From: Argopecten irradians
Taxonomy: Eukaryota; Mollusca; Bivalvia; Pectinida; Pectinidae
Assembly: GCF_041381155.1 (NCBI RefSeq)
Contig: NC_091135.1
Span: 4,357,620 to 4,421,619 of the forward strand
Length of the DNA stretch: 64,000 nucleotides
Direction: 5' to 3'
Both the position numbers and the translations under genes were made by a program. Of this stretch, positions 1 through 13,299 are shown piece after piece. Position 1 is the stretch's first letter. Every line of letters starts with the position of its first letter. The notes under the pieces are model-generated. The model saw only the letters and a list, made by a program, of their open reading frames with translations. It did not search any database and had not been told where the DNA came from.

Positions 1-363
1 ACGTGTGACGCCTTGGTCTCCCACACTGACGGACTATCAAGACACTTTAATTATGCGTTAAATGAAACTTGAAGCTAATAGATCTATAACTCGGTCAACT
101 TCTGCATAAATTACTATAAATTATAATGATTTCGAAAGTAAAGAATGTGAAGATTAACTTCAGCATAAATTGGCGAAGAGCTAACCCGCGGAATATTGTG
201 TAATACACGAATAGCATAATCCATTCGTAAATGTTGAACATGATACCAGTATTTTATGAACTGTGTACATGTAATTTAGAAGATTTTTTATTACCGCCGA
301 AAAATATTTGAAAATGAATTTTGAAGAACAAATTCAGAAGTAAGCATTCCGACATATTACCAC

Positions 364-545
364 AAGCCTTCCATTTATGCAGGGTTGCGAGTCCGAATCC
401 CATGTGGGGCAGTTGCCAAGTACTGACTGCTGGTCGGTGGTTTTTATCTGGGTACTCGAGCTTTCCTACACCAACAAACCTCGCATGTCCTTAATTTAAA
501 TGACCCTAGCAATTAATAATGACGTTAGCTAATAGACGAAACCAA
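364..545 (+). repeat. tRNA-derived SINE copy, 5' end eroded
   Basis: A B-box-like GAGTCCGAATCCC lies near 388, followed by GGGGCAGTTGCCAAG, a CTGACTGCTGGTCGG stretch, a GTACTCGAGCTTTCCTACA stretch and TTAAATGACCCTAGC. The same ordered blocks recur at 9262-9380, 9597-9800, 37480-37655 and, inverted, at 13300-13570. This makes it one interspersed family with an RNA polymerase III type head. The A box is not recognisable here, so the copy is old or 5' truncated. Confidence 0.6.
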
Positions 546-2404
546 AGCAAAGGTGGGGTTTTATACCTCTATGAGATCATGAACATGCGTGCACAATTTA
601 GACGGTCTGAATTTAAACTCCCACATCAATCGTTATCAATGGTATTAAAACGTTTATGTACGGACAGAATCCTAGTAACCCTGCTCATGTGACTGCAGTT
701 ATAGTCACTGATCGATGGCGTGATTCTATTGTGTTTGACACTGAGCATGATTAAGCCATTTACCGTCTCATTGTCTGACCTTGAAACATGCTTCAGCTTC
801 TGTATCCGGAATTCTGTACCAGAAATGAAATTGGCGATAATCATTGTTCTCTCTCGGTGAGTCCCAGAATAGGACAGATTTTCAGCCATTTTAAAAGTGA
901 TCCTTACAAAGCAAAAAAATGAAATGTCATCTCTTTTTAGCTCCAGCTTTAGTACCGATCGAATATCAAAATCTCGTTAAAGTTTCATTACACTGACTAT
1001 AATAATTTTGTAAAGAAACGGTCCGTACAATAAAAATTGCATCTATGTACTATAACATTCTGTACTGATAATGTACTTATTACAAATGGCCTGTATCTTG
1101 TCGTTTCACGACGATTCTGACTCCCTGTATTTTGTACCATCCAGATATAAAAGAAACATTATCTTGTTGTTTCAACATCTGAAGTTCGCATTACCGAGGT
1201 CAGTCTACCATCATAGCTTCTCGGCAATCAATGTCAGAGAATTCTAAACCGTATACACTAAATACATTTCAATTTTACATAATATATATTTCATTGACAA
1301 AATATATTAAGATGTCAATAGGATTACACATCAGACATAGCCTATCTGAGTCTTATCTCGTAGGCACTAAATACGTCTATTGTCATTGTCCGTCAACATA
1401 GTGATTGGTTACTGTAAGTTGTTTGGTGATCGATGGGGCTTCATCAGACGGCGTTTTGGTAAGTACTATATAATTATATATAGCGGTGTATTTAAGAAAT
1501 TTACTCCCAACACAAGTGATACCTAACAAAAGTATTATAATTTTATGAAAACACCTGACACTGTTGGTTGAATATGCCTCAATTGAATGCTTTCAGCCAT
1601 TTTGCTTGTGAAACTTACATCACAAGAAATGAAATGTTATTTCTTTTGAAACTTACAGCACTGAATTACCGTACGTTTGCCCTTTCTACCAGCGCGTTGG
1701 AAATTTAACGTCACTTCATTTTTGACACTATTGATCTCAACATGTTATATCCACTGCTATTCATTGAAAAGGATACAGTTGAATGACTTTTGTTAGAACG
1801 TAACTCTAAAAGACATTTTCATATTATACTTGGATTGTAATAACTGTCCCGATTCAATATTCATATAAAAACGCGATTCTCGACCGCCTACGAATAGAAT
1901 AAGGTGGTTTTACAGTAGATTATAATAGTTGTCGGAGTCGTTAATGTATACACCAAACAATAATATTGGTACCACATTATGTAAATATAACAGTGTATTA
2001 AAATTCTTAACCCTTGGTCTCGCTTTTATTACCCGCGAACGTGCTCCGTAAGCGAACAACATATTGGCAATCATGACCTGATCATTTCACCTTGTGTTAC
2101 CCACTGACACTTTATATTGTTAATGGATGCGCACAGATATATATAAAGGAAATCTCGTGCACTGGTGGGTTAACTTTTGGTCGCATAATCAATCTATTTA
2201 AATGCTTGATGGCTAGGTCGAAAATTAATGTCAAATTACATTTACGCATGCAACAATGAAATCCGTTTATTGCCTGGAAGGATATTTGTAAACTTTTACA
2301 CAAGTTTATTTTCTTCACCAGTAATAACACAACCTAACATTATTTTATTCGCGTCCCAATTAAAATTTCTATACATCAGGAAGATGATTAAAACTGGATT
2401 TGTA

Positions 2405-2776
2405 GACGTCAAATCCATTATAACCACCATTGTGATCAAAATGACAAAAAATAAACATCATGACGTCAAAGAGACGTACATATTGTATGAGTTTTATATT
2501 AAATCAAGATTCAAGCATGGGGAACAACCTGGCATTTGCTAACATGACGTCTCTTTGAATGACGACACAGTGACGTCACTCCGACAAAGGCGACAACCAT
2601 TAAAAAAACCTTACCAATGCAATGTCATGCTCATCATAGCAAATTATGTTATAGCTACAGAGCTTGACAGTTCAACTAGACTTCCTAAACACTTACTAAC
2701 GATACCCAAAACAAGTTAAATGAATCTTGACAATGTCGATTGCTATGACGTAATCTTCCACGCAAATGACGTCATG
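2405..2776. promoter_or_regulatory. Cluster of TGACGTC (CRE-like) motifs with an inverted repeat
   Basis: About six ACGTC/TGACGT cores occur in roughly 370 bases, including GTGACGTCAC near 2570 and ATGACGTCAT near 2766. GACGTCAAAGAGACGT near 2463 is partly mirrored by ACGTCTCTTTGA near 2547, so the two can pair. CREB/ATF proteins are known to bind TGACGTCA. No gene start was found nearby, so regulatory use is only a guess; part of a decayed transposon is equally likely. Confidence 0.25.
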
Positions 2777-4739
2777 CTGTCGATAGCGTATGGTAACCAA
2801 ACTGATACCATATAACCATGAATCCTCAAATTTAATATCGTCTACACATGCTAGTTTACCAAGTTAAACAAGTTTTAAGTCACTTAATCGTGTAAGTTAA
2901 AGTTTGACAAAATATGTCCTCGCCTCTCTCTATATTTCATACACTATATAAATCTTAATTGTTTTATTATTTAACAAGTTATTAGTTCAATAGACTGTAT
3001 ATTAGGATAACTGGACTTAATTCTGTCATAGGCAGTGACAGGGTGTACAGAATATGATTGATAGATAATCGATCAGACGATAGAATTAATGTGTAGAAGG
3101 TACATTATAAATGTGCCATTGAACATCTGAACTTCATCAGTGTATGATTTTACAAATTCTAATTAAATTTTATCATTCTTGTAAGTACGCCCTATCTGTC
3201 ATCTGATTTCTTTTGTTTTTAACTAGTCTTCAAATCGTTTGTTTAACAATGAAATAAATATATGTTTAAAATGAAATAAAACCAACGTCAGAAGACTTTG
3301 AACAGGAAAATTAACCTGAACTTGATCTCTTAATATGACATGATTTCGGTGATCTGACGTAAATATATTTGGGTCGTCTGTATACATATAGGACGTGTAG
3401 AGCAAGTTGGGTGGTTATACTATGTGATTTTAATTTATGTAATTTAATTGCTTATATACATGATAAACAATGTATACACAATATGTATTTATATCCTACC
3501 GTCTGTGTAGCACATATTTTAGATTGAATAAAACCGATGAGATTGAAACAAATGTGTGCACCTCTCTGTGTAATGTACGATACAATCTAAAACAATTAAG
3601 CGATTCTTTTACACATGTGTGCAGCCAAATTCGCGTGTATTATTAGTGTGATGAATTAAAATAAATCGTGGCCAAATGCTTATCGATTAACACCTATTTC
3701 ATTTAATAACACACGAGAGCATATCTCAAAATCGCATTAAAATTAGTTGCGTTCAATAGGGCAAATATCTATACAGTATGTATATATTATATACATATGG
3801 ATACCCTGATATGGTTCCGATTTCAATCTATGGTTATATTACACACATTACAATTCTTATTAATTTTTCCGGATTTTTCTGTGATATTGTTTTTAACACG
3901 AATACTAAAAATCCACTTACCTGACTAGTCACAATTATGTCAAATAATTCCAGATTGCGAAATAAAAACCTTGTTTACCTGTAATCGCTCGTCCAGGTAA
4001 CCAGGTGAGTAGAATACCCGGCAGGTGTTTTAATGAGTAGTTCTTTGTTTACCTTATATTAAACTGTGAGGCGGTCAGTCTAGATCCCTTTCCGATAGCC
4101 ACGCGTGTTCAGTGCCGTTCGGTACTGGTGGGGCCCGTATGTTACCAGCTAGCTCAGTTGTTATTTCACCATTCACTTTTATTATGCAGCATTTTTCAGG
4201 TATTGAAAATCGAGTTTACGTAAATGTGTACTACGCATTCAATAAGTATACGACGTTGACGGGAACTCACTTGTTTATATACGTCATGGCAACATAACAA
4301 CAAAACGTGGTCCGCCATGTTTTTATGGATTAGTACGATCGCTGCTGTTACCACCAGACCGTGGCGCTTTAATGAGGAGCGATACAGTCGACAGAAATAA
4401 AAGTCTTGTTAGCTTGGTTAAAGTACAGGTATATCGTTCAAACGCACCGTTACTAGTAATATATATGTTATGTAACAGATCCAATTTAAAATCATTTCTA
4501 GTTGAACATAATTAAAGCTGATGCTATGTGTAATATGAATCCCCGATCAATATAAAATAACGTTGACGTGACGTTTAGAGCCTAGGTAAAGGGGAATAAC
4601 TCGTACATAACGTGTAGGTAATGAATCTGTATCAATGGTACTGATTGGTTGGATATTATTCAATGTTCACTTTTGATTATCAAATATGAAGAGACATAGA
4701 TTTATACATACATTGTAAACAAGTTGCAAAAGGCACAAG

Positions 4740-6290
4740 CATTTCCTTATACAGGTTTCTCCTTGACCTTGACTGTTCATGTCTCCCTCAACAACAATCA
4801 TAACATGACCTTGGTTTTTGATGTCTCTTTTAACACCAATCCCTACATGACTTTGACCGTTGATGACATTGACAGTTGGTATCTTCCTCAACACCAATCC
4901 CTACATGACCTTGACCATAGATGTCTCCCTCAACACAAATCCTTACATGACATTGACTGTTAGTGTCTCCTTCAACACCAATCCTTACATGACCTTGACT
5001 GTTGATGTCTCCCTCAACACCAATCCTTTCATGACCTTGACTGTTAGTGTCTCCCTCAACAACAATCCTTACATGACCTTGACCGTAAATGTCTCCCTCA
5101 ACACCAATCCTAACATGACCTTGACTGATGATGTCTTTCCAAACACAAATCCTTACATAACCTTGACTGTTCATGTCTCCCTCAAATGCAGAAATGCTTA
5201 CATGAGATTGATAGTTGATGTCTCCCTCAACACAAATCCTTACATGACCTTGACTGTTGATGTCTCCCTCAACACCAAACCTTCATGACCTTGACCTTAA
5301 ATGTCTAACTCAACAACAATCCTTACATGACCTTGGTTTTTGATGTCTCCCTTAACACCAGTCCCTACATGACATTTACCGTTGATGTCTCATCAAAACC
5401 AATCCTAACATGACCTTGACCTTTGTCTCCCTCAAAACCAATTCTAACATGACCTTGACTGTTTGTGTTTCCCTCAAAACTTATCCTTACATCACCTTGA
5501 CTGTTGGTGTCTATATCAACACCAATCCTTACATCACCTTGACTGTTGGTGTCTATATCAACACCAATCCTTACATGACCTCGACTGTTGATGTCTCCCT
5601 CAAAACCAATCCTAATATGACCTTGACCTTTATGTCTCCCTCGAAACCAATCCTAACGTGACCTTGACCGTTAATGTCTCCATCACCACCAATCCTAACA
5701 TAACTTTGATCTTTATGTCTCCCTCAAAACCAAACCTTATATGAACTTGACTGTTCATGTCTCCCTCAACAATAAACCTTACATGACCTTGATTATTGGT
5801 ATCTGCCTCAACACCAATCCTTATTTTACTGTGACTGTTAGTGTCTTCCACAATATCAGTCCTAACACGGCATTGACTGTTGATGTCTCCCTCAACACCA
5901 ATCCTTACATTACCTTGACTGTTGATGTCTCCCTCAACACCAATCCTAACATGACCTTGACTGTTAGTGTTTCCCTCAAAACTTATCCTTAATGACTTTG
6001 ACTGTTGGTATCGCCCTCAACACAAATCCTAACATGGCCTTGAACTTTGGTGTCTATCTCAACACCAATCCTTACATGACCTCGACCCTTATGTCTCCCT
6101 CAACACCAATCCCTACATGACCTTGACCTTTATGTCTCCCTCAACACCAATCCCTACATGACCTTGACCTTTATGTCTCCCTCAACACCAATCCTTACAT
6201 GAAATTGACCTTTATGTCTCCATCAACACTAATCATTACATGAACTTGACCGTTGGTGTCTCCCACAATGCCAATACTCTCAATAAGCTG
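4740..6290. repeat. 42-bp minisatellite array, about 37 degenerate units
   Basis: The unit reads approximately CCTTACATGACCTTGACTG followed by TTGATGTCTCCCTCAACACCAAT. Since 42 is a multiple of three, long frames stay open: on the plus strand each unit reads NPYMTLTVDVSLNT, and on the minus strand it reads roughly VEGDINSQGHVRIG. Many units are 41 bp or otherwise indel-shifted, which breaks any single frame, and no flanking exon or splice site was seen. I read it as non-coding tandem DNA whose open frames are a by-product of unit length. Confidence 0.85.
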
Positions 6291-6299
6291 GACTTTGTG

Positions 6300-9140
6300 T
6301 TATTTCTTTAATGTGGAGTTACTCCCCCTTGACTGCAAATCGACAAAAAATATTTCTCACATATAGTGCAAATTGAAGTTAGTTTATGTTATATAAGAGA
6401 GAGATTATTCGGACGAAGAGTTATAGCCCTTTTTGATATAGTTAGATCACATTACATTGCGTATTTACATTATTTACCTTATATAATTTCCTAGATGATA
6501 CATGTACATCTATGAGATACATATTGTATAATGGAAGAAACCTCACTAAGAAAGCGGAACAAAATATCTCATGTACTATGAAGGGAACCTCATAATATGC
6601 ATATACCATGTATATATTTGAATAAAAAACACATACCACGACAACTTACATACTTTTTAATTGGCATATGATTTATAGATATATATTGCAACGAATGCAA
6701 ACAATCTGCATGCATGGAACAACAAGTATAACTGTTAATATGGCAAGAGGAAACTCGGATATTGAGCTACACTTACATGTGTAGAGTGTGTTAACGTTTT
6801 ACGTTACTGATCTAGGCTTTAGGATGATTGCGATCTGTCTGTTATTATGAGAAAACTTGTGTGTATTTGCTGTCGATACAAAATATTGTTGTTACACCCG
6901 AGTGGTCCATTGGTATGTATGTGTATACATACACGCATCGACACACCTGTATTAGCCGCTGTGTACGGACACACGTGTCCAGAGACGCTTTTTCTCCACT
7001 GGGACACATGTAACACGTTCAGGTCATCGCCAGCTGTGACCGCCTCTTTAAGGAAACACACGTGAATACGCGTGCATCGCACACATGCCCTGTTGGTCCC
7101 TGTAGACAGTTTATAAACAACAAGCCGGCGTTGTTCTCCTGTTCGCCGGTACACACCTGACATCGCCGTAGAGTAAGGTAAGTGGATCGTTGAAGTACCA
7201 GTGAGTGAGTGAGATTTAAATTAATATTTATTGTGTTAACACGCCTCGCATAAGTGAATACTGGGTGTTAAATGTCAGGCTACAACAGGTTGCATGTCTA
7301 CCCAAGTGCATTACCTAGACAACTGCAACAGTCATGTTCAAATTCAGATTCGTCCTGTATAAAAAACAACATCTATGACATTTCTCATCAACTCCATCGT
7401 ATGGACGCTGAACAGGCACTGAAACAAAAAATAAAATTTACATTCATATTTAAAGTTTCACCATAATATAACCATGAATCGACGATATACATGTACACAA
7501 CACATCCATATATAGACATATGTACCCGACAGTGTTACGTGTAAATTATCCATTGATCTTTTCGAGGGAAACGTTTCATGTGTGGAAACAGAGGGAAACG
7601 TTTCATGTGTGGAAACAGCGTGCATCCAGCCTTACAACCTGTACACTGAGTAAGGATTGTACTTTCCTAACCGACCCACAACACTTTTAAGTGATGTGAG
7701 AATTTAAAACGTCAATAGATGAATGGATGTTTGATATTACTAACACATCAAGCGGTACATGTAATACTCTTAAGCTGACTAAACTTTGACAAAGAAGATG
7801 CGACAGAAATTACAAATTGGCTTATTTTTTATGAAGGCGGAAAGGTCCATTGATCTTTTTTGTGTCCCAATATGAATAGAATTCCCACGTTTTTTTGGAT
7901 TTACAATCGATGCTTATCACTTCTTTCTACACTAATGGAAATACATTGATTGGTTACAAATTCACGACTTAAAAGCATTATGTACGAATAACAATCGAGT
8001 CACGGTCCAGTTTAAAATGACCATGCATGAACCGTTGACGAGACGCTTTAAATAGTACTCTTCCAATTGTCAATAAGAATCTTCCCAGACTCCTAGACTA
8101 GACTTCTATAGCAGATAGGTATACCTTTGTAAACAACGTAAACTGACCAGTGCAATGGACCTGAGGACGTATATATACAATTGTCCGTGTATTTGGACAG
8201 TCTGAATTACTGTAACAAGTTGACGTACGTGTATGTACTAAAGTATATATGTAGAAATAAATATATTATAGTAAACGTGTAAACACATGTGTTTACATAT
8301 TTGTGTTATCATAACATAGCTGGGACCATTCATCCTCGATGCCCTAGGGGTTACTATCACTGATGTTATATCCACTCAGTGATAGTAACCCCTGGATTAT
8401 CGATGATGAGGGCTCTTATAGAACTCTGAGCTTTATCTGTTTTGATTTTATGAAACAAAGTGAACACACACAAGAAAATAAACACAAATTTCAGTGAAGA
8501 ATTTTTCTTTTTCCCAAAAAATCATTCAGTTGATCAAATGAAGAGATTTTACATCTTGAAAGATGGTAGGAATCAAGCAATAAAGGAATGTTTGTGTTTT
8601 CACTAGACCTATTAATACCTTCCAGCGCGCGGACGCAAAACATAACATAAAATAACTCTGGCTTTAATTCAAATAATTGTGATCTAGACCTAGTCGTTTG
8701 AAAATACCCCATAATATAGGTCCTGATACTATAGACTGTCATCAGACTCATCACTTCTCAAGTCCCTGTGGTATAGATGATTGTGCCCCTACCAAATAAG
8801 ACCAAGACGTTGTGGAAAATGTCTAGTATATATACTTGTTCTTTGAACTATGTTATATACATAATATATACAGACTCAGGCGAGCGAAAGACGGAGTTTG
8901 TAGAGTGTATATAAACACTTACAGATGTATAGATTTGCCGAGTCCTAGAAAGTCTATTTATAAACATGTCAAGTTCATCGATCTCCTTGACATTGGTGGC
9001 CGAGACGTTAATGACAACGTTCAGAAAACTTCTTCATACATGTACACAAATCTGTGTGGTAATAGGCATACACTGACGGCGACCATCTGTCACAAATTGT
9101 CCGGTCGAGGTATACAGAGCTACGTTATCGCAACTTATGT
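6300..9140. other. Intergenic stretch, no gene recognised
   Basis: No protein-coding exon was recognised. An AAG followed by GTAAGT at about 7175 is a strong plus-strand donor and could end a non-coding first exon of the calpain gene, but nothing else supports that. A 27-29 bp unit with the core GGGAAACGTTTCATGTGTGG is duplicated at 7565-7618. An inverted-repeat element at 8331-8410 is listed separately. Confidence 0.4.
8331..8410. mobile_element. Short inverted-repeat element (MITE), family copy 1
   Basis: The left arm CATCCTCGATGCCCTAGGGG continues into TTACTATCACTGA, and is mirrored by TCAGTGATAGTAACCCCTGG followed by ATTATCGATGATG, around a short core. The arms pair over about 30 bases with few mismatches. 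Related arms recur at 55024-55122 and, truncated, at 57960-58012, so this is a dispersed family and not a private hairpin. No coding capacity is present. Confidence 0.7.
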
Positions 9141-9261
9141 TTATATAATCTAGGTTTCATTCACCATCGAATGTATGGCAATAGTAAGAAAAACCAAAAA
9201 TCTACACCCTGAAAACAGAACGTTCGTGTGAAACACAATCTCCTGAAAGGGCAGTTCCCTG

Positions 9262-9380
9262 GACTGACCGTTGGTCGATGTTTGTGAACTCCGGCTTTCC
9301 TCCACTACGTAACTTGGCACGTCCCGTAAATGACCCTGCTGGTTTACATCCCGTAACACAACATAAACCAAACCATTTTA
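9262..9380 (+). repeat. Partial SINE copy (3' body)
   Basis: The blocks GGGCAGTTCCCTGGACTGAC, AACTCCGGCTTTCCTCCACT, GGCACGTCCCGTAAATGACC and a terminal CATAAACCAAACC match in order the body of the SINE copies at 364 and 37480. The tRNA-like head is absent. The minus-strand open frames across this segment are incidental. Confidence 0.6.
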
Positions 9381-9596
9381 TCATGCATTGTTATGATCTC
9401 TCGAACGGAGGGATCTCTTTTTCAGGTTAGGATACAGCTTATGAATGCATGTATTAATAATGTATTACTGCATTGAAATATGTATATTTGTAAATGAATC
9501 GTATATGTGGAATATTCGTAAGAACAATCCCCCCCAGTAGTATGTGCAGATGGAATTATTTCTTTATGGTTGTACTTCGCCAGTTTCTATATGTGG

Positions 9597-9800
9597 ACCG
9601 CGGTTGTGGAGTGGTTAAAATTATCTCGACACATTACCGCTAGGCCTCCATCTCTGTGTAGCGAGTTCGAAACCCATGAGGTAGTTGCCAGATACTAGCC
9701 ATTGATCTTTGGTTTTTCCCCGGGTAAACACGGTTTCCTACACATTCTTAACCTGGCACATACTTTATAACCCTGACTGTTACTTATAGATAGCTATATG
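9597..9800 (+). repeat. tRNA-derived SINE copy with recognisable A and B boxes
   Basis: The copy opens with CCGCGGTTGTGGAGTGGTTA, an A-box-like segment, followed by the B-box-like GCGAGTTCGAAACCC about 55 bases later. It then continues with the shared body GTAGTTGCCAGATACTAG, a CGGTTTCCTACACATTC stretch and AACCCTGACTGTTA. The spacing and order are as expected for a tRNA-derived SINE. The sequence before the B box does not fold into a full cloverleaf, so it is not a tRNA gene. Confidence 0.65.
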
Positions 9801-9992
9801 TATAACTACTGCTTTAAAATAAAATCACGTAATACGGAAGAGTATGAATTTCCTGTTCCATCCGATATATGTATACTGTTAATACTAACCAAGAGGTCAA
9901 AATACTAGTCAAATAGCACTTGAAATTAATTCGAATGGAGTCAACGAAACCATATTTAGACACATTTGAGAAACGTCACAGGGACATGGAAA

Positions 9993-11177
9993 TTAATGCT
10001 AGGTTTACACTATGTTCCCGGCGACCACGGTAGCCACGTTTGCACGAAACGTGGTGCGCCGTGGAATTTTGGCTACTTTTGCAACTGTATTCAAGTTGAG
10101 CTAGGTCTTGTGAAGTTTTGCCACGCTCTTTTACGGATTACGTGGTGGACCGTGGATATAGGGGAAAGTGCTATTCCCGGAGGTTAAAGGAACACTACGG
10201 CTTTAGCACGGTCTATCAAGGATACCACTACGTTCTCTCCTGGCCTGTTACGATCTGATGAGGTCTGCTACGTTTTACACGTTTTGATCGAACTCCAATA
10301 CGTTTTTCACGGTTCGCCAAGGCTTACTAGGATGAAAATTTGATGCCGGGCTCTTTGGAGAAACTGAAACAATATTTATTGCCGAAAATGTCATTTCAAG
10401 CACGTTTTAATTACAAAATTTTTTAAAAGCATATTTGGTATAAATATATAATTATTATAGCCAAGTGTTTCTACGCAAATATTTTTTTTTCTGTACTCAT
10501 TTAATCTGCCTTTTGCAATAACAGCTTTGGTATAATTTGAGGGTTAAAATGTGTTTGATAATGACTATTTCTATTTATCAATACAAATGATTCAATGAAG
10601 TAGCAAATATGTACCAGGCCAGGCAATGATACCCATATCATATTTTGCTTGCAACGTAAGACCGTAATAAGACGTAACAAGCCGTATCACGTCGGATGCC
10701 TTGACAGAGCGGTTTTCATCCACCTTGGTTTGCCGTAAAAACTTTGAAAAACCTGGACAAAACGGCACAAAACGTGCAGCCAATCTGCATCAACCGTGAT
10801 CAAACGTGGAAAAAACGCAACAGAACGTCACAAAACTTGAAATCACCGTGAGATTCTGGGGAACGTGCTTGCTGCCCATTCCACCACGGACCGTGTTGAA
10901 GTTCTGTTAAGGCCTCGTACGCACTGTCACGTTTTGTTACGTAAATCCCGTTTTATTACGTCATGTGGCGTTCACCATCTGTACCGTGACTGCCGTGGCA
11001 AATTTTTTGACAGTTTAAAAATCTGGCACGGCATCCACGGTAATCACGGCCGCTCACGTTTGTCTATCACGTCCTTCTGCGTTGTCTCACGTTGTCTCGC
11101 GGTCACCACGTTTTGTCCACGGTGGCCTGAAACGGGGCTGCCGTGGCCGCCGGGAACATAGTGTAAACCTAGCATAA
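9993..11177. mobile_element. 1.19-kb foldback-type element with terminal inverted repeats
   Basis: The left end GCTAGGTTTACACTATGTTC followed by CCGGCGACCACGG is mirrored at the right end near 11137-11177, with about 35 bases matching at two or three mismatches. The interior is rich in short degenerate motifs such as CCGTGG, CACGTTTTG and TTACG that also occur in inverted orientation in the two halves, around an AT-rich centre at 10350-10600. No transposase frame is visible, so it is non-autonomous. An exact target duplication was not identified. Superfamily is unknown. Confidence 0.75.
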
Positions 11178-11179
11178 GA

Positions 11180-13290
11180 CACATTAGTCAGTCAAACCTG
11201 TCTACAAAACCATCCAGGGACAAAATCTGTTCTTTGTTGTCAAGCCATATTTTTTAATACCCAAATTGTGCTGAAATTGACCATTTAGGACACTTACCAA
11301 GCAGATGATCTTTATACAGACGATGTTTCACTATAGTGATAATTGGATTTTATTAGATTTAGTATCAAAAAGTTTGTTAATATATGTAAACATGCAATGA
11401 AGTAAACGTGTTGAACGAACCAATACACATCGTTGCAATCAAATTATTTGAACAAAATAACCACCTTTTAAAAGATGTCTAAAATACAAAATTCCACAAA
11501 ACATTACCGGAACTCTTCTACGTCGAAGGTTCAAAATACAAAGTACACACGCAGCCTTAACCCTCGTCATACGTGGTCGTTTTGTGTAGGTGGCTATGTA
11601 CGATTGTCCGACTGCATATCTTGCATTCCTATATCATGTTCGGTACACCTCGGGGCAAATCATATGTATATACATATATCAATTTCACGTAAGAATAAGG
11701 CAACTGACCCAACTTTCATTTAGAATATTAAATCATCCTCATAAAATGATATATTTCCTTTTATATAACCACTCCCATTGTTGTGGAGGAGAAATTCGGT
11801 CAGGCGTGTGAAGTTTTATGATAATGAGTCATACATCGTTGACCGTGTATAAAGGCCAGACGATAATGATGAACACCGATATTCTAGTTTTAACTAGATG
11901 TATATTAGCAAAACAATTAGGACAAGACAGTAGCTAGAGAAGTTTAAAAATAGCTGACTATGCGAAACATATTATACTTTGTATATGTAATATTTCATTC
12001 TGCGAGGAGAACTGTAGCGGCCAGACATGGTTCGAACTCGAGAATTCTGAGCACCTGTTGGATGGCCAATCGATTGAGCGATCAGCTGGACATCAAATCT
12101 CTCAAAGTCTTTACCATCGAATACTCCACGACCATATATGCCACCATTGTGGGTATTTAGTTTGTTGCCAAATGTTAATTGCAGCATGAGAGATGACACG
12201 TAGCTCCCGGACCGGAGTTTGAATCCAGGACATTTGAACTCTTGCTGACTGTCATTATATATGTAATTATTCAAGCAGAGACGTAAAATATCCCAAACCA
12301 AACCTGTCAAATTAAACCAAAAATTTACTTGGGGATCATATGCCTAGGATTATGCATTGTCAATACAAGTATTATTTACTAGTGAAGTATGCAACCTTTA
12401 TAATGCTATTGTCCGGGGGTATTTAAATATAACTCGAGATTATTAGTAGTCTATGTAAAATTCCACCACGCCTTGTGTTGTTGTGTGGTAATGGTGGTAA
12501 TGCCCAATATCAGTATGTGGTGCAGTAACGTAAAATTTCCCATGGAAGTTAAATACAGCCAGGGACTTGGAAATAAGTAATAGTTTACAAATATTTGGGC
12601 TCAACTATTGTTCATAGATCACTGCCATACTTTTAGGGATCTATATAAACATCGGTAAAAATCGGTTAACATGTAACATGCGGAGGTGATCGTTGTACTC
12701 AGTTCCTGAGCCCTAACACGTCTGAAAATGTACTTTGTACTCCAGGATATGTCAAAATATACAATCTATATGTAAACTTATTACCAGGTCCCTATGATAT
12801 AGCTTTGTATATGTTAGCATTACACGCAAAAACAATTACACAGACTGTACTATGCCATATATTTTGACTCCGCTAAACCGGGACAGCAGTCACTTTCATC
12901 TTACAGACATTAACCGGAAATATGCCAAAAATATGGATACGTTATCTCCTCACCAATTCCGCTGTGATTGTCTCCATTAATCGAGATTGCACGTGCACAT
13001 AATCACCTATCACCATAGATAAAGTACGTGTGGCTGGGGATAAGTGCATGCGCCTGTTTCGCGGAAACACTTCGAGTGTATAAGTGACCCCGGCGTAAGA
13101 GGGTCTAGATTCGCACGATCCATAAATCCGGAAAATGGTCATTCAACGTTGTGAAATGACTAATAACTTCCGAACGAGGCCATCCTTACTTGTTTACAAT
13201 TAGTGACGGTCCTTTCAGATATTGTCTGCTTATCAGCTACATCATACATGGGCCCAACTACCATCTATAATTTAGAAAAAACTTAAGCTT
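11180..13290. other. Intergenic stretch, mostly unexplained, with SINE-like remnants
   Basis: The 3' part of a SINE-like copy is visible at about 12180-12308 (+), ending with GACGTAAAATATCCCAAACC, AAACC. On the minus strand near 12020-12100 a B-box-like GAGTTCGAACC follows an A-box-like segment, suggesting another tRNA-derived head. No coding exon was recognised; the open frames here have no supporting motifs. Confidence 0.4.
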
Positions 13291-13299
13291 TGGTTGTGG

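Larger units (their letters stand above)
1..4700. other. Intergenic stretch, no gene recognised
   Basis: No exon with convincing splice sites or a protein motif was seen on either strand. Short open frames here look like chance. The stretch holds one SINE-like copy near 364-545 and a cluster of TGACGT motifs at 2405-2776, described separately. Base composition is AT-rich and uniform. Confidence 0.5.

Noticed and set aside
626-889. 87-codon minus-strand frame beginning MAENLSYSGTH
   Set aside because: No domain, repeat, splice site or compositional signal separates it from chance frames of this length.
9597-9680. Possible tRNA gene from A-box and B-box motifs
   Set aside because: No cloverleaf can be drawn, and the segment continues into the shared SINE body found at several other sites.
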